Assembly: GCF_004331155.1 (NCBI RefSeq)
Contig: NZ_SJNZ01000001.1
Coordinates: forward strand, 209,810 to 273,809
Direction of reading: 5' to 3'
DNA from: Acinetobacter terrestris
GTDB lineage: Bacteria; Pseudomonadota; Gammaproteobacteria; Pseudomonadales; Moraxellaceae
DNA length: 64,000 nucleotides
Shown: positions 1 to 9,496 of the stretch, one piece after another
Numbering within the stretch: the first letter of the stretch is position 1
Layout of the letters: every line of letters begins with the position of its first letter
Translations under genes and position numbers: made by a program
Notes under the pieces: model-generated
The model's input: only the letters and a program-made list of their open reading frames with translations
Databases searched by the model: none
Told to the model about the DNA's origin: nothing

Positions 1-2084
1 ATATTGCTAAAATGAATGCTGATTTGGAAAACCAGCAACAAAATCTGATGTTGGCACATGGCGTTGCGGGACTTCGGCCTTGGGACTGGAATATTAAAGA
101 TCGGGAAATTTTATTGACCGATTCCAAGCATCAAAAGACCTTGAAACCTTCAAAACAGCACCATCATCAGCTGGAAAATATCATTCATCCCGATGATCTT
201 GAACACTTCCAAACCTCGATGAAGCAGAATTTACGCGGCCAAACCGATCAGTATGAAGCCACTTATCGAATTCAGCACAGCAATGGCAAATGGAAATGGG
301 TACATGATATTGGCAGAGTCATTGCGCGCGACCCTGTTAACTATAAGCCTCTGCGGATGGTCGGCATTCGCCGTGATATTCATCAGGAACGAACTGATCA
401 GGAACGCTTAAAACTTGCAGCAAGCGTGCTGCAACAAGCGGCTGAGGGGATATTCATTTTAGATGAACAACTTTGCTATATCGACGTCAATCCATTCTAT
501 GAGCAATTGACGGGTTTTACACACGACCAAATGATTGGCAAGCATTTATTTGATATCGCTGCCAGTTATAAGGCACAGCAAAGAAACAGTCATGCCGCCA
601 TCATCAATCAACTGAATAAAATAGGTGAGTTTGATGGCGAGCTAAATGAAAAATTCCTGTCTGGCAAAGAACTGACTGTCTGGATGCGAATTAATGCCAT
701 TAGCGATGAAAAAGATCGTGTCACGCACTATATTGGGATCGTTTCTGATTTAACGGAACGCAAGTTGCAAGAACAACGTCTGTCTTATTTAGAGAATTAC
801 GATCCACTGACTGACCTGCCGAATCGCTTTTATTATAACTATCAATTACATCAGTATTTAGTCACTCAAAAAGATTCGCTTAAACAACTTGCTATAATTC
901 GTCTGAATATCGATCGCTTCAGACCTTTGAATGAATTTCTGAGCAATAGCGGTGGCGATGAACTGTTACGCCAAGTGGCGCAAAGGCTACGACTTACCAA
1001 TGCTGAAGCATTACTGGTCGCTCATTTAAATGGGGATGACTTTGCCATTGTCTATGAAATCTCGCATATTCGCCCATCGGTTCAGCAGCATTGTGAACGG
1101 ATGAGCAAGGCATTTTCATTACCTTTCAACATTTTTGGTCAGGATCATATTATTACCCTGTCTATGGGGATTTCTTTCTATCCAGAAAATGGCCGCCAAC
1201 TCGATTACCTGAATAATTGTGCTGAACAGGCTTTAACCGAGGCAAAAAGCTTGGGTGGCAATACCATCCGTTTTTACTCCAATAAAAATTCCGCTTTACT
1301 TGAGCAAGGGATTTATCTGGAACGCGATTTAAGACTGGCAATTAACAACAATGAACTGATTGTTTACTATCAGCCAAAAATCAATTTTAGCGACCAAAAC
1401 ATTTATGGTTTTGAAGCTTTGGTTCGCTGGAATCATCCAAGCAAAGGCATTATTCCACCGAACCTGTTCATTCCCCTCGCTGAGCAAACCAGTTTGATCT
1501 CTGATATAGGCAGAATTGTTATACAACAAACCGCTAAACAAATCAGGAACTGGAATGACTTAGGCTTTAATAATATATGTGTCTCGGTCAATGTGGTTGC
1601 ACAGCAATTGCAACGTGGACAGTTACTCGAAGACCTTGATCATGCCATTCAAACCTACAACATTTCAGGTTCGAGCCTAGAGCTTGAAATTACTGAATCA
1701 TCGCTGCTTGAGAACTCGGTTACCGTTAAAAACCTGCTCGATGAAATCAAGAAACGGAAGATCAATATCTCGCTGGATGATTTTGGAACAGGCTACTCCT
1801 CCCTATCCTATCTTGCTGATTTTCCTATTGATATCTTAAAAATAGACCGCAGTTTTATCTCCAGAATTGGACAAAACAAACAAGAAGCCATTGTCAGTGC
1901 CATGATTGCCATGGGCAAAGCCATGGGCATGGTCGTGGTTGCAGAAGGCATTGAAACAGAGGAACAGCTTCAGTACCTGCAAGATCAGGAATGTGACATT
2001 GCCCAAGGCTTCTTGTTTTCAAAACCTTTACCCGAAAGTGAAGCAACCCTCTTTCTGGAACAACATCGACTTATACCTTCTTGA
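1..2084 (+). CDS. PAS-PAS-GGDEF-EAL c-di-GMP signalling protein, probably 5'-partial
   Basis: This is a cyclic-di-GMP turnover protein. From the ATG at 12 it encodes 690 residues, but the frame is open to the left edge (the three upstream codons are sense), so the true start may lie outside the window. Two PAS-type sensor domains cover about residues 15-130 and 140-260, followed by a GGDEF domain (about 261-425) and an EAL domain (about 440-680). The EAL domain keeps its signature (FEALVRW, residues 467-473), the DDFGTGYSS loop near 588 and VAEGIET, so phosphodiesterase activity is likely. The GGDEF signature is degenerate (NGDDF, residues 340-344) and no RxxD inhibitory site stands in front of it, so cyclase activity is doubtful. 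No membrane segment is visible in the part present. The ligand sensed by the PAS domains cannot be read from the sequence. Confidence 0.9.
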   Translation, partial: IAKMNADLENQQQNLMLAHGVAGLRPWDWNIKDREILLTDSKHQKTLKPSKQHHHQLENIIHPDDLEHFQTSMKQNLRGQTDQYEATYRIQHSNGKWKWVHDIGRVIARDPVNYKPLRMVGIRRDIHQERTDQERLKLAASVLQQAAEGIFILDEQLCYIDVNPFYEQLTGFTHDQMIGKHLFDIAASYKAQQRNSHAAIINQLNKIGEFDGELNEKFLSGKELTVWMRINAISDEKDRVTHYIGIVSDLTERKLQEQRLSYLENYDPLTDLPNRFYYNYQLHQYLVTQKDSLKQLAIIRLNIDRFRPLNEFLSNSGGDELLRQVAQRLRLTNAEALLVAHLNGDDFAIVYEISHIRPSVQQHCERMSKAFSLPFNIFGQDHIITLSMGISFYPENGRQLDYLNNCAEQALTEAKSLGGNTIRFYSNKNSALLEQGIYLERDLRLAINNNELIVYYQPKINFSDQNIYGFEALVRWNHPSKGIIPPNLFIPLAEQTSLISDIGRIVIQQTAKQIRNWNDLGFNNICVSVNVVAQQLQRGQLLEDLDHAIQTYNISGSSLELEITESSLLENSVTVKNLLDEIKKRKINISLDDFGTGYSSLSYLADFPIDILKIDRSFISRIGQNKQEAIVSAMIAMGKAMGMVVVAEGIETEEQLQYLQDQECDIAQGFLFSKPLPESEATLFLEQHRLIPS

Positions 2085-2233
2085 TATAAGTCGGCACGCC
2101 TAAATATCAGTTTGCTTGAAAATGGCAGATTCACGACTGTGCTAAGGTCGCAACAAATGTTATATTCAATCAAATTAAGCAAAAAACCACCACCAGCTCG
2201 GGCTGGGCAACTCAAGCAACAATAGAGATACAG

Positions 2234-4507
2234 ATGGACGATCAATCATTAAAACAGCAAGCTTTGTACTACCACGAATATCCAACCCCAGGGAAAATCA
2301 GTGTTACGCCAAGCAAACAGCTGGTCAACCAACATGACTTAGCGCTGGCTTACTCTCCAGGTGTGGCAGCACCATGTTTAGAGATTGAACGCGACCCATC
2401 AACTGCAGCACTTTACACAGCACGTGGCAACCTTGTTGCAGTGATCAGTAATGGTACTGCGGTTTTAGGTTTAGGTAACATCGGTCCTTTAGCGTCTAAA
2501 CCGGTTATGGAAGGTAAAGGCGTACTGTTTAAAAAATTCGCAGGCATAGATGTATTTGACCTCGAAATTGCTGAAAACGATCCAGACAAAATTGTGGACC
2601 TCGTCGCTGCATTAGAACCCACTTTTGGCGGTATTAACCTTGAAGACATCAAGGCACCAGAATGTTTCTACATCGAGCAAAAACTTCGTGAACGCATGAA
2701 TATTCCTGTATTCCACGATGATCAACATGGTACCTCTATCATTGTCGGTTCAGCCTTACTCAATGCTTTACAACTGACTGGCAAAAAAATTGAAGAGATC
2801 AAGATTGTTGCTTCAGGTGCCGGTGCAGCTGCATTGTCCTGTTTAGATTTGCTTTGCGCTTTAGGTGCAAGCAAACACAATATTACCGTTGCCGATTCAC
2901 GCGGTCTGCTTACCACTCACCGTGACAATCTGGATGCATCAAAAAGACGTTATGTTCAGGATATTGAAGGCACTCAATTAGCAGACGTAATTGCCGGTGC
3001 AGATATGTTCTTGGGGCTTTCAGCGGCAGGCATTTTAACCAAAGAAATGGTTAAAGTGATGGCTGAAAATCCAATCATCTTTGCTTTGGCAAATCCGGAC
3101 CCTGAAATTCTGCCTGAACATGCACACGAAGTTCGTGACGACGTGATTATGGCAACAGGCCGTTCGGATTATCCAAACCAAGTCAACAATGCCCTTTGTT
3201 TCCCGTATATCTTCCGTGGTGCTTTAGACGTTGGCGCAACCACCATTAACGAAGAAATGAAAATTGCCTGCGTACATGCCATTGCACGTATGGCGCACAT
3301 TGAAGCAGATGCAGCATCTTATGGTGAAAAATCTGCATCATTTGGCCGTGACTACCTTATTCCACGCCCGCTTGATCAGCGCTTAATTCTTGAAATTGCC
3401 CCTGCGGTTGCACAAGCGGCAATGGATTCTGGTGTCGCGACTCGTCCAATCCAAGATTTCTCTGCATATCGTCAAAAATTGTCTGAGTTTGTATACAACT
3501 CTGCATTTATGATGAAACCGATCTTTGCTCAGGCAAAAACAGCACCTAAGCGTATTGCATATGCTGAAGGTGAAGATTTACGTGTACTTCGTGCCGTACA
3601 AATTGCGGTAGATGAAGGCTTGGCCTTCCCAATTCTTGTCGGCCGTACTGCGGTCATTGAAGCAAATATCAAAAAACTGGGCTTGCGTCTTGAACACGGT
3701 GTAAACATTGAAATTGTGGATCAAGAAAAGAACCCGCATTACGAACAGTTTGCTGATGACTACTATCAAACTATGCAACGTAAGGGCGTAACACCTGAGT
3801 ATGCACATCGTGAAGCACGTCGCCGCTCTACCCTGATTGCTGCAATGTTAGTCAAACATGGTCATGCAGACGGTATGCTTTGTGGTACATATTCAAGCTA
3901 TGACATTCACCTCGATTTCGTGAAAAACGTGATTGGCTTAAAAGAAGGTCGTAGCACGTTCTTTACCTTGAATGCATTGATGCTTCAAGATCGTAACCTG
4001 TTCATTGCCGATACTTATGTCAATACCAATCCAACGGCTGAACAGTTGGCGGAAATGACCATTTTGGCGGCTGAAGAAGTACGTCGTTTTGGGGTGATTC
4101 CACGTATTGCATTGTTATCGCATTCAAGTTTTGGTTCTGACCAGACTGATGCAAGCGCACAAAAAATGCGTAAAGTATTTGAAATTTTAAGTGAAATTGC
4201 ACCTGAACTTGAAGTGGAAGGTGAAATGCACGGTGATGCTGCACTGGATGAAAATATTCGTCATTTCGCATTCCCGAACTCACGTTTCAAAGGTTCTGCA
4301 AACTTACTGATCATGCCAAATCTGGATGCAGCAAACATTTCATTTAACCTGTTGAAAGCGACTTCAGGTAACAATGTAACGATTGGCCCAATTCTGTTGG
4401 GTGCTGCAAAACCTGTGCATATCCTGACACCGACTGCAACAACACGTCGTGTGGTGAATATGACCGCGTTGACAGTTGCTGAAATTCAGCAGTCACAAGA
4501 AGGCTAG
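2234..4507 (+). CDS. maeB: NADP-dependent malic enzyme with C-terminal phosphotransacetylase-like domain
   Basis: This encodes a 757-residue malic enzyme of the long MaeB type, which oxidatively decarboxylates malate to pyruvate and makes NADPH. The N-terminal malic domain (with YSPGVAAPC and FHDDQHGTS) and the nucleotide-binding domain ([12 protein letters not shown]) fill about residues 1-400. The rest (about 430-757) is the phosphate acetyl/butyryltransferase-like domain that in MaeB proteins is thought to be regulatory. The length matches the family. The ATG follows an AGAGA-like ribosome site at 2226-2230. With isocitrate lyase and a citrate transporter in the same window, it fits growth on C2 and C4 acids. 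A hairpin terminator lies 40 bp downstream, overlapping the start region of cca. Confidence 0.95.
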   Translation: MDDQSLKQQALYYHEYPTPGKISVTPSKQLVNQHDLALAYSPGVAAPCLEIERDPSTAALYTARGNLVAVISNGTAVLGLGNIGPLASKPVMEGKGVLFKKFAGIDVFDLEIAENDPDKIVDLVAALEPTFGGINLEDIKAPECFYIEQKLRERMNIPVFHDDQHGTSIIVGSALLNALQLTGKKIEEIKIVASGAGAAALSCLDLLCALGASKHNITVADSRGLLTTHRDNLDASKRRYVQDIEGTQLADVIAGADMFLGLSAAGILTKEMVKVMAENPIIFALANPDPEILPEHAHEVRDDVIMATGRSDYPNQVNNALCFPYIFRGALDVGATTINEEMKIACVHAIARMAHIEADAASYGEKSASFGRDYLIPRPLDQRLILEIAPAVAQAAMDSGVATRPIQDFSAYRQKLSEFVYNSAFMMKPIFAQAKTAPKRIAYAEGEDLRVLRAVQIAVDEGLAFPILVGRTAVIEANIKKLGLRLEHGVNIEIVDQEKNPHYEQFADDYYQTMQRKGVTPEYAHREARRRSTLIAAMLVKHGHADGMLCGTYSSYDIHLDFVKNVIGLKEGRSTFFTLNALMLQDRNLFIADTYVNTNPTAEQLAEMTILAAEEVRRFGVIPRIALLSHSSFGSDQTDASAQKMRKVFEILSEIAPELEVEGEMHGDAALDENIRHFAFPNSRFKGSANLLIMPNLDAANISFNLLKATSGNNVTIGPILLGAAKPVHILTPTATTRRVVNMTALTVAEIQQSQEG

Positions 4508-4546
4508 TCTTTAACTTTAGCAAAAAGCTAAGGTTCTTTACTTGAG

Positions 4547-4593
4547 AAAACCTCTATTCTGTAGCATGATTGCTTGAAGAATAGAGGTTTTTT
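4547..4593 (+). terminator. Terminator hairpin that contains the cca ribosome-binding site
   Basis: A perfect 14-bp inverted repeat (arms 4547-4560 and 4578-4591, loop 17 nt) runs into six T residues at 4588-4593, so it should end maeB transcription. The 3' arm contains AGAGG at 4583-4587, the only Shine-Dalgarno-like sequence before the cca ATG at 4595. The same hairpin would therefore hide the cca ribosome site on any transcript reading through. Confidence 0.8.
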
Positions 4594-4594
4594 C

Positions 4595-5830
4595 ATGCGA
4601 GTTTATTTAGTAGGCGGTGCAGTACGTGATCACTTACTCGGTCACCCCTATCACGAAAAAGATTATGTGGTTGTTGGTGCAACACCTGAACAACTCCTTG
4701 CTCAGGGCTATCAGCCGGTGGGCAAAGATTTCCCTGTTTTTTTACACCCCCAAACAAAAGAAGAATATGCTTTAGCCCGTACCGAACGAAAATCCGGTCA
4801 TGGTTATCATGGCTTTGAATTTTATACAGATACCAGTGTAAGCTTGGAAGAAGATCTGATCCGTCGCGACCTGACCATTAATGCGATGGCGATGGATGAA
4901 GATGGCAAGCTATACGACCCTTATAATGGTCAACAAGATTTAACCGATCGAATATTACGTCACGTATCCAATGCTTTTGTAGAAGATCCGCTACGTGTTT
5001 TACGCATCGCACGCTTTGCCGCACGTTATAAAGCATTGGGATTCACGGTGGCTCCTGAAACTTTAGCGTTGATGCAACAACTGGCTGAATCGGGTGAATT
5101 ACAGGCATTGACGCCTGAACGGGTATGGAAAGAAACTTCACGTGCCTTGATGGAAAATCATGCTGATGAGTATTTCGAAGTACTTCGTGCCTGCGGTGCG
5201 CTAAAAGTTTTGTTCCCTGAATTGGATGCCTTATATGGTATTCCACAACGTCCTGAATATCATCCGGAAATCGATTGCGGCATTCATACCATGATGTCGC
5301 TACAGCAAGCCTGTAAAGCCAATTATTCACTCGACGTTCGTTTTGCTGTTCTGGTTCATGATTTAGGCAAGGCACTCACGCCAACCGAGGAATTGCCGCG
5401 GCATATCATGCATGAAGAGCGTGGCATAAAACCGGTCACTGAAGTGTGTGAACGTCTTAAAGTTCCCACCAATACTAAGCAACTCGCGCTTGCAGTATGT
5501 AAAGAACATTTAAAATGTCATCAAGCTTTGAATCTTAAACCGGGCACTTTATGGCGTTTATTACAGCGTCTGGATGTATTACGCCGTCCTGAACGTGTGG
5601 AAGCTTATGTTCAGGCATGTGAGTGTGATTCACGTGGTCGCTTAGGTCTAGAAGATCGTGAATATCCACAATCGCGATATGTCTTGGATGCAATGGACGT
5701 AGTTCGTGGCATTAAAGCGCAGGATTTGCCACCCGATATTAGTGGCCCTGATATTGGGGAAATGTTGATTCAACGGCGTATTCAAGCAATTGAAGAATTA
5801 AAAGCCCGTCAGATTATTGCTGCTATATAG
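4595..5830 (+). CDS. cca: Multifunctional CCA tRNA nucleotidyltransferase / phosphohydrolase
   Basis: This 411-residue enzyme adds or repairs the 3' CCA end of tRNAs. The ATG at 4595 is preferred over an upstream in-frame TTG at 4574. It has AGAGG seven bases upstream and gives the family N-terminus (MRVYLVGGAVRD, with the GGxVRD motif). The C-terminal HD phosphohydrolase domain is present (VHDLGKALT), as in the E. coli enzyme. The metal-binding DxD pair of the polymerase site reads E21-K-D23, so the first aspartate is a glutamate. I recall the same substitution in other Acinetobacter proteins, but this should be checked. The gene has no promoter-sized gap of its own, since its translation start is embedded in the maeB terminator hairpin. 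A strong terminator follows at 5836. Confidence 0.95.
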   Translation: MRVYLVGGAVRDHLLGHPYHEKDYVVVGATPEQLLAQGYQPVGKDFPVFLHPQTKEEYALARTERKSGHGYHGFEFYTDTSVSLEEDLIRRDLTINAMAMDEDGKLYDPYNGQQDLTDRILRHVSNAFVEDPLRVLRIARFAARYKALGFTVAPETLALMQQLAESGELQALTPERVWKETSRALMENHADEYFEVLRACGALKVLFPELDALYGIPQRPEYHPEIDCGIHTMMSLQQACKANYSLDVRFAVLVHDLGKALTPTEELPRHIMHEERGIKPVTEVCERLKVPTNTKQLALAVCKEHLKCHQALNLKPGTLWRLLQRLDVLRRPERVEAYVQACECDSRGRLGLEDREYPQSRYVLDAMDVVRGIKAQDLPPDISGPDIGEMLIQRRIQAIEELKARQIIAAI

Positions 5831-5835
5831 CTCAT

Positions 5836-5865
5836 AAAAAAGCTTCTCTTTTGAGAAGCTTTTTT
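5836..5865 (+). terminator. Intrinsic terminator after cca
   Basis: The stem GCTTCTC / GAGAAGC has a TTTT loop and is flanked by A and T runs (5836-5841 and 5860-5865). It ends cca. The A run on the other side could also serve minus-strand transcripts from epmA. Confidence 0.9.
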
Positions 5866-5930
5866 ATGTCGCGAGGATGATAAAAAATTCCCCTTTATTA
5901 TTACAGAGGAATTTAAGACGATGATTTATA

Positions 5931-6923
5931 TCAAGACACATCCGCAGGGAAAGTAATCACTTTTTCCAGTTTCATCTGTTCAGTCACAACCATCAATAAA
6001 CGGTCAATGCCTAAAGCGATGCCGGAACATTCGGGCATCTGTGGTAAAGCAGCGAGTAGATATTCATCAATCGGCATCACATGCAAGCCAAGCTTTGCAC
6101 GCTCAAGATTATCGGCTTCAAAACGTGAGCGTAAAATATCAGCATCAATCAGTTCATCATAGGCATTCGCTAATTCCAGGCCTTCAATATAAAGCTCGAA
6201 ACGTGCTGCAACCTGTTCACCCTCTTCATCGACTTTGACTTTGGCAAGCGATGCCATTTCAGGGGGGAAATCGGTTAAAAATACTGGCGTATCAAAACCC
6301 AAACTTGGTTCAACCATATGTGAAAATAACAGGTCGATATAACCCAAACGGTCATTCCCCAAATCCAGATTCAGACCGACACGGTTACAGCAGTCTTTGA
6401 GCTGTTTTAAGCTAGCCTGCAAGGGATTGAGATCAAGACGGTCCATAAAGGCATGCTTGTAACTTAAAATAGTCGGACGCACTTCGCCAAAACGATGCGC
6501 CAAGGTTACATTGAGCAAGTCTGTGACTTCAAACATCAGTTCTTTCAAGCTTAAATTTGGGCGGTACCATTCCAGCATGGTGAATTCACTATTGTGTTTG
6601 CGCCCATGTTCATCATCACGAAAGACTTTGCAAATTTGGTAAATTGGACCGCTACCACTGGCAAGCAATCGCTTCATGGCAAATTCAGGTGAAGTCTGTA
6701 AATAATGAGTTTGTTTGCGACCACCTAAATGACGCTGAGCCTGAATAGAGGCTAGATGCACATCGGTTACACCGGCTTGGGACAATATTGGCGTTTCCAC
6801 TTCAAGCACATCCCGTTCAGCAAAAAACTGACGGATTTGTGCATACATTTTGGCACGGGCTTTTAGTGCTTTGATATCACAGGTCGGTTGATAATTGATG
6901 GTTTTTGTATTTGCCATGCTCAT
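5931..6923 (-). CDS. epmA: Elongation factor P--(R)-beta-lysine ligase
   Basis: EpmA (also called PoxA, YjeA or GenX) is a short class II lysyl-tRNA synthetase paralogue that attaches (R)-beta-lysine to elongation factor P. The protein has 330 residues and lacks the anticodon-binding domain of LysS, which is encoded separately at 56254-57780. Motif 2 (VFRDDEHGRKHNSEFTMLEW) and motif 3 (GIALGIDRLLM) are intact. A longer frame to 6950 exists, but the ATG at 6923 has GGAGG nine bases upstream and overlaps the pdxB stop codon in an ATGA arrangement, so the two genes are probably translationally coupled. The modification partners epmB and efp are not in this window. Confidence 0.92.
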   Translation of the reverse strand: MSMANTKTINYQPTCDIKALKARAKMYAQIRQFFAERDVLEVETPILSQAGVTDVHLASIQAQRHLGGRKQTHYLQTSPEFAMKRLLASGSGPIYQICKVFRDDEHGRKHNSEFTMLEWYRPNLSLKELMFEVTDLLNVTLAHRFGEVRPTILSYKHAFMDRLDLNPLQASLKQLKDCCNRVGLNLDLGNDRLGYIDLLFSHMVEPSLGFDTPVFLTDFPPEMASLAKVKVDEEGEQVAARFELYIEGLELANAYDELIDADILRSRFEADNLERAKLGLHVMPIDEYLLAALPQMPECSGIALGIDRLLMVVTEQMKLEKVITFPADVS

Positions 6924-7987
6924 GCTTTTGGGCCTCCGTGCGCTGCCCATTCACGGCGTAAGGGATAGGTTTTACGTAAATAATCAAAGGCTTTTTGATC
7001 CACTTTACCGTCTTTTAAGCAGGCACGCAGGTTGGTATCATCACGTGCAATATCATAAATGTGAGCAAGATGCAGTTTCAGTACCGACTTTAAATTCTGA
7101 TTCTGGAAATATTGCTCACATACTGGCAACTGGGTTTCAAATTGTTTGTCGGCTGCGAAATTAAAAGTTTTGCAGAAGGCATCGTAAATCATTTGCGTGC
7201 CACGTGCTTTGCCTTCCAAGCTATAGCCCGCAATATGCGGTGTTACCAAACCAATCAGATTTAACAGTTGTTCTGAAATTTCCGGTTCATGTTCAAATAC
7301 ATCTAACACCACTTGGCGCTTGTTCTGTTGAATATCTGCAATCAGCGCTGCTTCCTCGACCACTGGACCACGGGCTGAATTAATCAAGATTGCTTCAGAT
7401 TTCATTTGTGCCAAAGCATCTGCATTGATCAAATGAAAAGTCGGATGATTCCCTGTTTTAGTGAGGGGGACATGGGTCGAAATAGCATCTGCTGTTTTTA
7501 ATAATTCTTCTAATTCAACTTGCTGAATCTGTTCACGATTCACAAAAGGATCATGACCAATCACCTTCCAGCCGAGTAATTTTGCCATATAGGCCAAACG
7601 AGAACCGACATTGCCCAAGCCAATAATACCAAGGGTAAATTGCTCATTTTTATCGATTAAATCCGGTTGCAAATATAGCAGTGCGGTAATCACATATTCC
7701 GCTACAGCCTGTGCATTACATCCTGCTGCATTTGACCATGTGATATTGTGTTTTTCTAAAGCAGGAATATCCAGATGATCGGTGCCAATGGTGGCACTGC
7801 CGACAAATTGAAGTGGGGTATTTTGAATCAGTTGTTCATTTACTTGGGTCACAGAACGAACCAGCAAGGCTTCAGCATCCTGTACATCTGCATGGGTTAA
7901 ACTACGCCCCGCTGCTTGCTGAATTTCTCCAAAATCTGCAAAGAAATATTCGGTAAAGGCCAGATTTTCATCCGCAACGATTTTCAT
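6920..7987 (-). CDS. pdxB: Erythronate-4-phosphate dehydrogenase
   Basis: PdxB is the second enzyme of the DXP-dependent pyridoxal-phosphate pathway, oxidising 4-phosphoerythronate with NAD. The 355-residue protein has a D-2-hydroxyacid dehydrogenase fold with the nucleotide-binding GLGNVGSRLA motif, followed by the PdxB C-terminal dimerisation region. The open frame runs on to 8035, but the ATG at 7987 (MKIVADENLAF) gives the family N-terminus and has GGAA six bases upstream. Its last codons carry the ribosome site of epmA (GGAGG), and the two genes overlap by 4 bp. No other pyridoxine gene is nearby. Confidence 0.93.
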   Translation of the reverse strand: MKIVADENLAFTEYFFADFGEIQQAAGRSLTHADVQDAEALLVRSVTQVNEQLIQNTPLQFVGSATIGTDHLDIPALEKHNITWSNAAGCNAQAVAEYVITALLYLQPDLIDKNEQFTLGIIGLGNVGSRLAYMAKLLGWKVIGHDPFVNREQIQQVELEELLKTADAISTHVPLTKTGNHPTFHLINADALAQMKSEAILINSARGPVVEEAALIADIQQNKRQVVLDVFEHEPEISEQLLNLIGLVTPHIAGYSLEGKARGTQMIYDAFCKTFNFAADKQFETQLPVCEQYFQNQNLKSVLKLHLAHIYDIARDDTNLRACLKDGKVDQKAFDYLRKTYPLRREWAAHGGPKA

Positions 7988-8150
7988 AGTGCGTTCCAAT
8001 GACATGAAGACCGCTATGATAACGCTTAGCGGCAAATCTGACTATGCACCTTAGTTATAGAGCTGATTCTTTAAGCGATATGGAAGGATATTCAAATTTT
8101 AATAGCTTTGATGTTAAGTAAGCCCTAACCCAAAATACAATTTCCTCTCC

Positions 8151-8185
8151 AAAAAAAAAGACCGAATTCTGTAAAAAACTCAGTC
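8151..8185 (-). terminator. Terminator after the CoA-transferase gene
   Basis: Read on the minus strand, a nine-pair stem with two G-U pairs (GACTGAGTT / AATTCGGTC) and an 8-nt loop is followed by nine T residues (8151-8159). It would close the glutarate cluster. Confidence 0.7.
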
Positions 8186-8222
8186 AAATAAGAGCAACCA
8201 AAATAATAGTCAACAACCTTAA

Positions 8223-9452
8223 CTAAGCTACTTTTCCATCAATAATACCCTGCGCCTTTAAAGCTCTTAATTCATCTGAACTTTTAAACTGCGATAAAAC
8301 TTTTTCAGTATGTTCCCCTAACTGCGGCGCAGCATGCTTATATTCAACCGGTGTATCGGATAATTTAATCGGTGAACCGATCATTTTAAATTGATTATTT
8401 AATGGATGTGCGACATCCACCACCATGTCACGCGATTGAATTTGCGGCTCATTCAATGCATCTTCTATCGAGTTAATCACCCCGACCGGTACTTTTACCG
8501 CATGAATTGCAGTGACCCAATCTTCGGCATTTTTAGCCAAGAAATATTCAGACAATAAAGGAATCAATTCATCACGATGTTTAACCCGATCCTGATTACG
8601 TTGGAACTTTTTATCTTCCAATAATTCAGGCAACCCAATCGCAATACACAAATCTTTAAACTGTTTGTCATTGCCACAGGCAATAATAAATTCTTTATCT
8701 TTGGCCTTAAAGGTTTGATACGGCACGATATTCGGATGGTTATTTCCCATACGCTTTGGAGCAATACCCGAAGTTAAATAATTCATACCCTGATTGGCCA
8801 GTGTAGCCACCTGTACGTCTAATAAAGATAAATCGATATATTGACCACGACCGATATGTTGACGTGCCAATAAAGCCGCCTGAATAGCAACGGTTGCATA
8901 CAAGCCTGTTTGTATATCGACCACAGCAACACCGACTTTTTGCGCGCCCCCACCCGGCAATTCGTCCTTTTCACCAGTAATGCTCATCAACCCTGACATG
9001 CCTTGAATGATAAAGTCATAACCCGGTTCTTCAGCACGTGGCCCTGTTTGGCCAAATCCGGTAATCGAGCAATAAACCAAGTTCGGATTAAGCTGATTTA
9101 AAGACGCATAATCTAAACCGTATTTTCCCAATGAACCGGCTTTATAGTTTTCAATCACCACATCGGCGGTTTTGGCAATTTCTCGAATCAGTTCCTGACC
9201 CTGTTCACTTGCAATATCTATTGCAACCGAATATTTATTGCGATTGGCACATTGATAATAACCTGATTCGCGTGTTGCAGTGCCTTGATTATCCAGCATC
9301 CACGGTGGTCCCCACATGCGGGTATCATCACCCACTTTTGGACGCTCAATCTTAATCACTTCTGCACCAAGATCTGCCAGAATCTGGCCACACCATGGAC
9401 CTGCCAGTACACGGCTTAAATCTAAAACGCGAATTCCTTGTAATGCACCCAT
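8223..9452 (-). CDS. gcdG: CaiB/BaiF-type CoA-transferase, probable succinyl-CoA:glutarate CoA-transferase
   Basis: This 409-residue class III CoA-transferase transfers CoA between carboxylic acids. The family's catalytic aspartate fits D146 in EPGYDFIIQ, and the N-terminal DLSRVLAGP motif is present. I infer the substrate from context: the gene shares strand and cluster with gcdH, and gcdH-gcdG pairs in pseudomonads activate glutarate to glutaryl-CoA before GcdH acts. Family membership is clear; glutarate specificity is likely but not proven by sequence. The start is supported by GGAG at 9459-9462, which follows directly after an intrinsic terminator. This suggests the gene receives only part of the transcription coming from the MFS gene. 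Confidence 0.82.
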   Translation of the reverse strand: MGALQGIRVLDLSRVLAGPWCGQILADLGAEVIKIERPKVGDDTRMWGPPWMLDNQGTATRESGYYQCANRNKYSVAIDIASEQGQELIREIAKTADVVIENYKAGSLGKYGLDYASLNQLNPNLVYCSITGFGQTGPRAEEPGYDFIIQGMSGLMSITGEKDELPGGGAQKVGVAVVDIQTGLYATVAIQAALLARQHIGRGQYIDLSLLDVQVATLANQGMNYLTSGIAPKRMGNNHPNIVPYQTFKAKDKEFIIACGNDKQFKDLCIAIGLPELLEDKKFQRNQDRVKHRDELIPLLSEYFLAKNAEDWVTAIHAVKVPVGVINSIEDALNEPQIQSRDMVVDVAHPLNNQFKMIGSPIKLSDTPVEYKHAAPQLGEHTEKVLSQFKSSDELRALKAQGIIDGKVA

Positions 9453-9462
9453 GTTCTACTCC

Positions 9463-9487
9463 AAAAACCAGCAGAAAATGCTGCTGG
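9463..9487 (-). terminator. Intra-operon terminator abutting the CoA-transferase ribosome site
   Basis: On the minus strand the perfect 7-bp stem CCAGCAG / CTGCTGG with a 6-nt loop is followed by TTTTT and then immediately by GGAG, the ribosome site of the CoA-transferase gene. It lies between two co-directional genes only 44 bp apart. Confidence 0.85.
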
Positions 9488-9496
9488 CTCTTTTTA

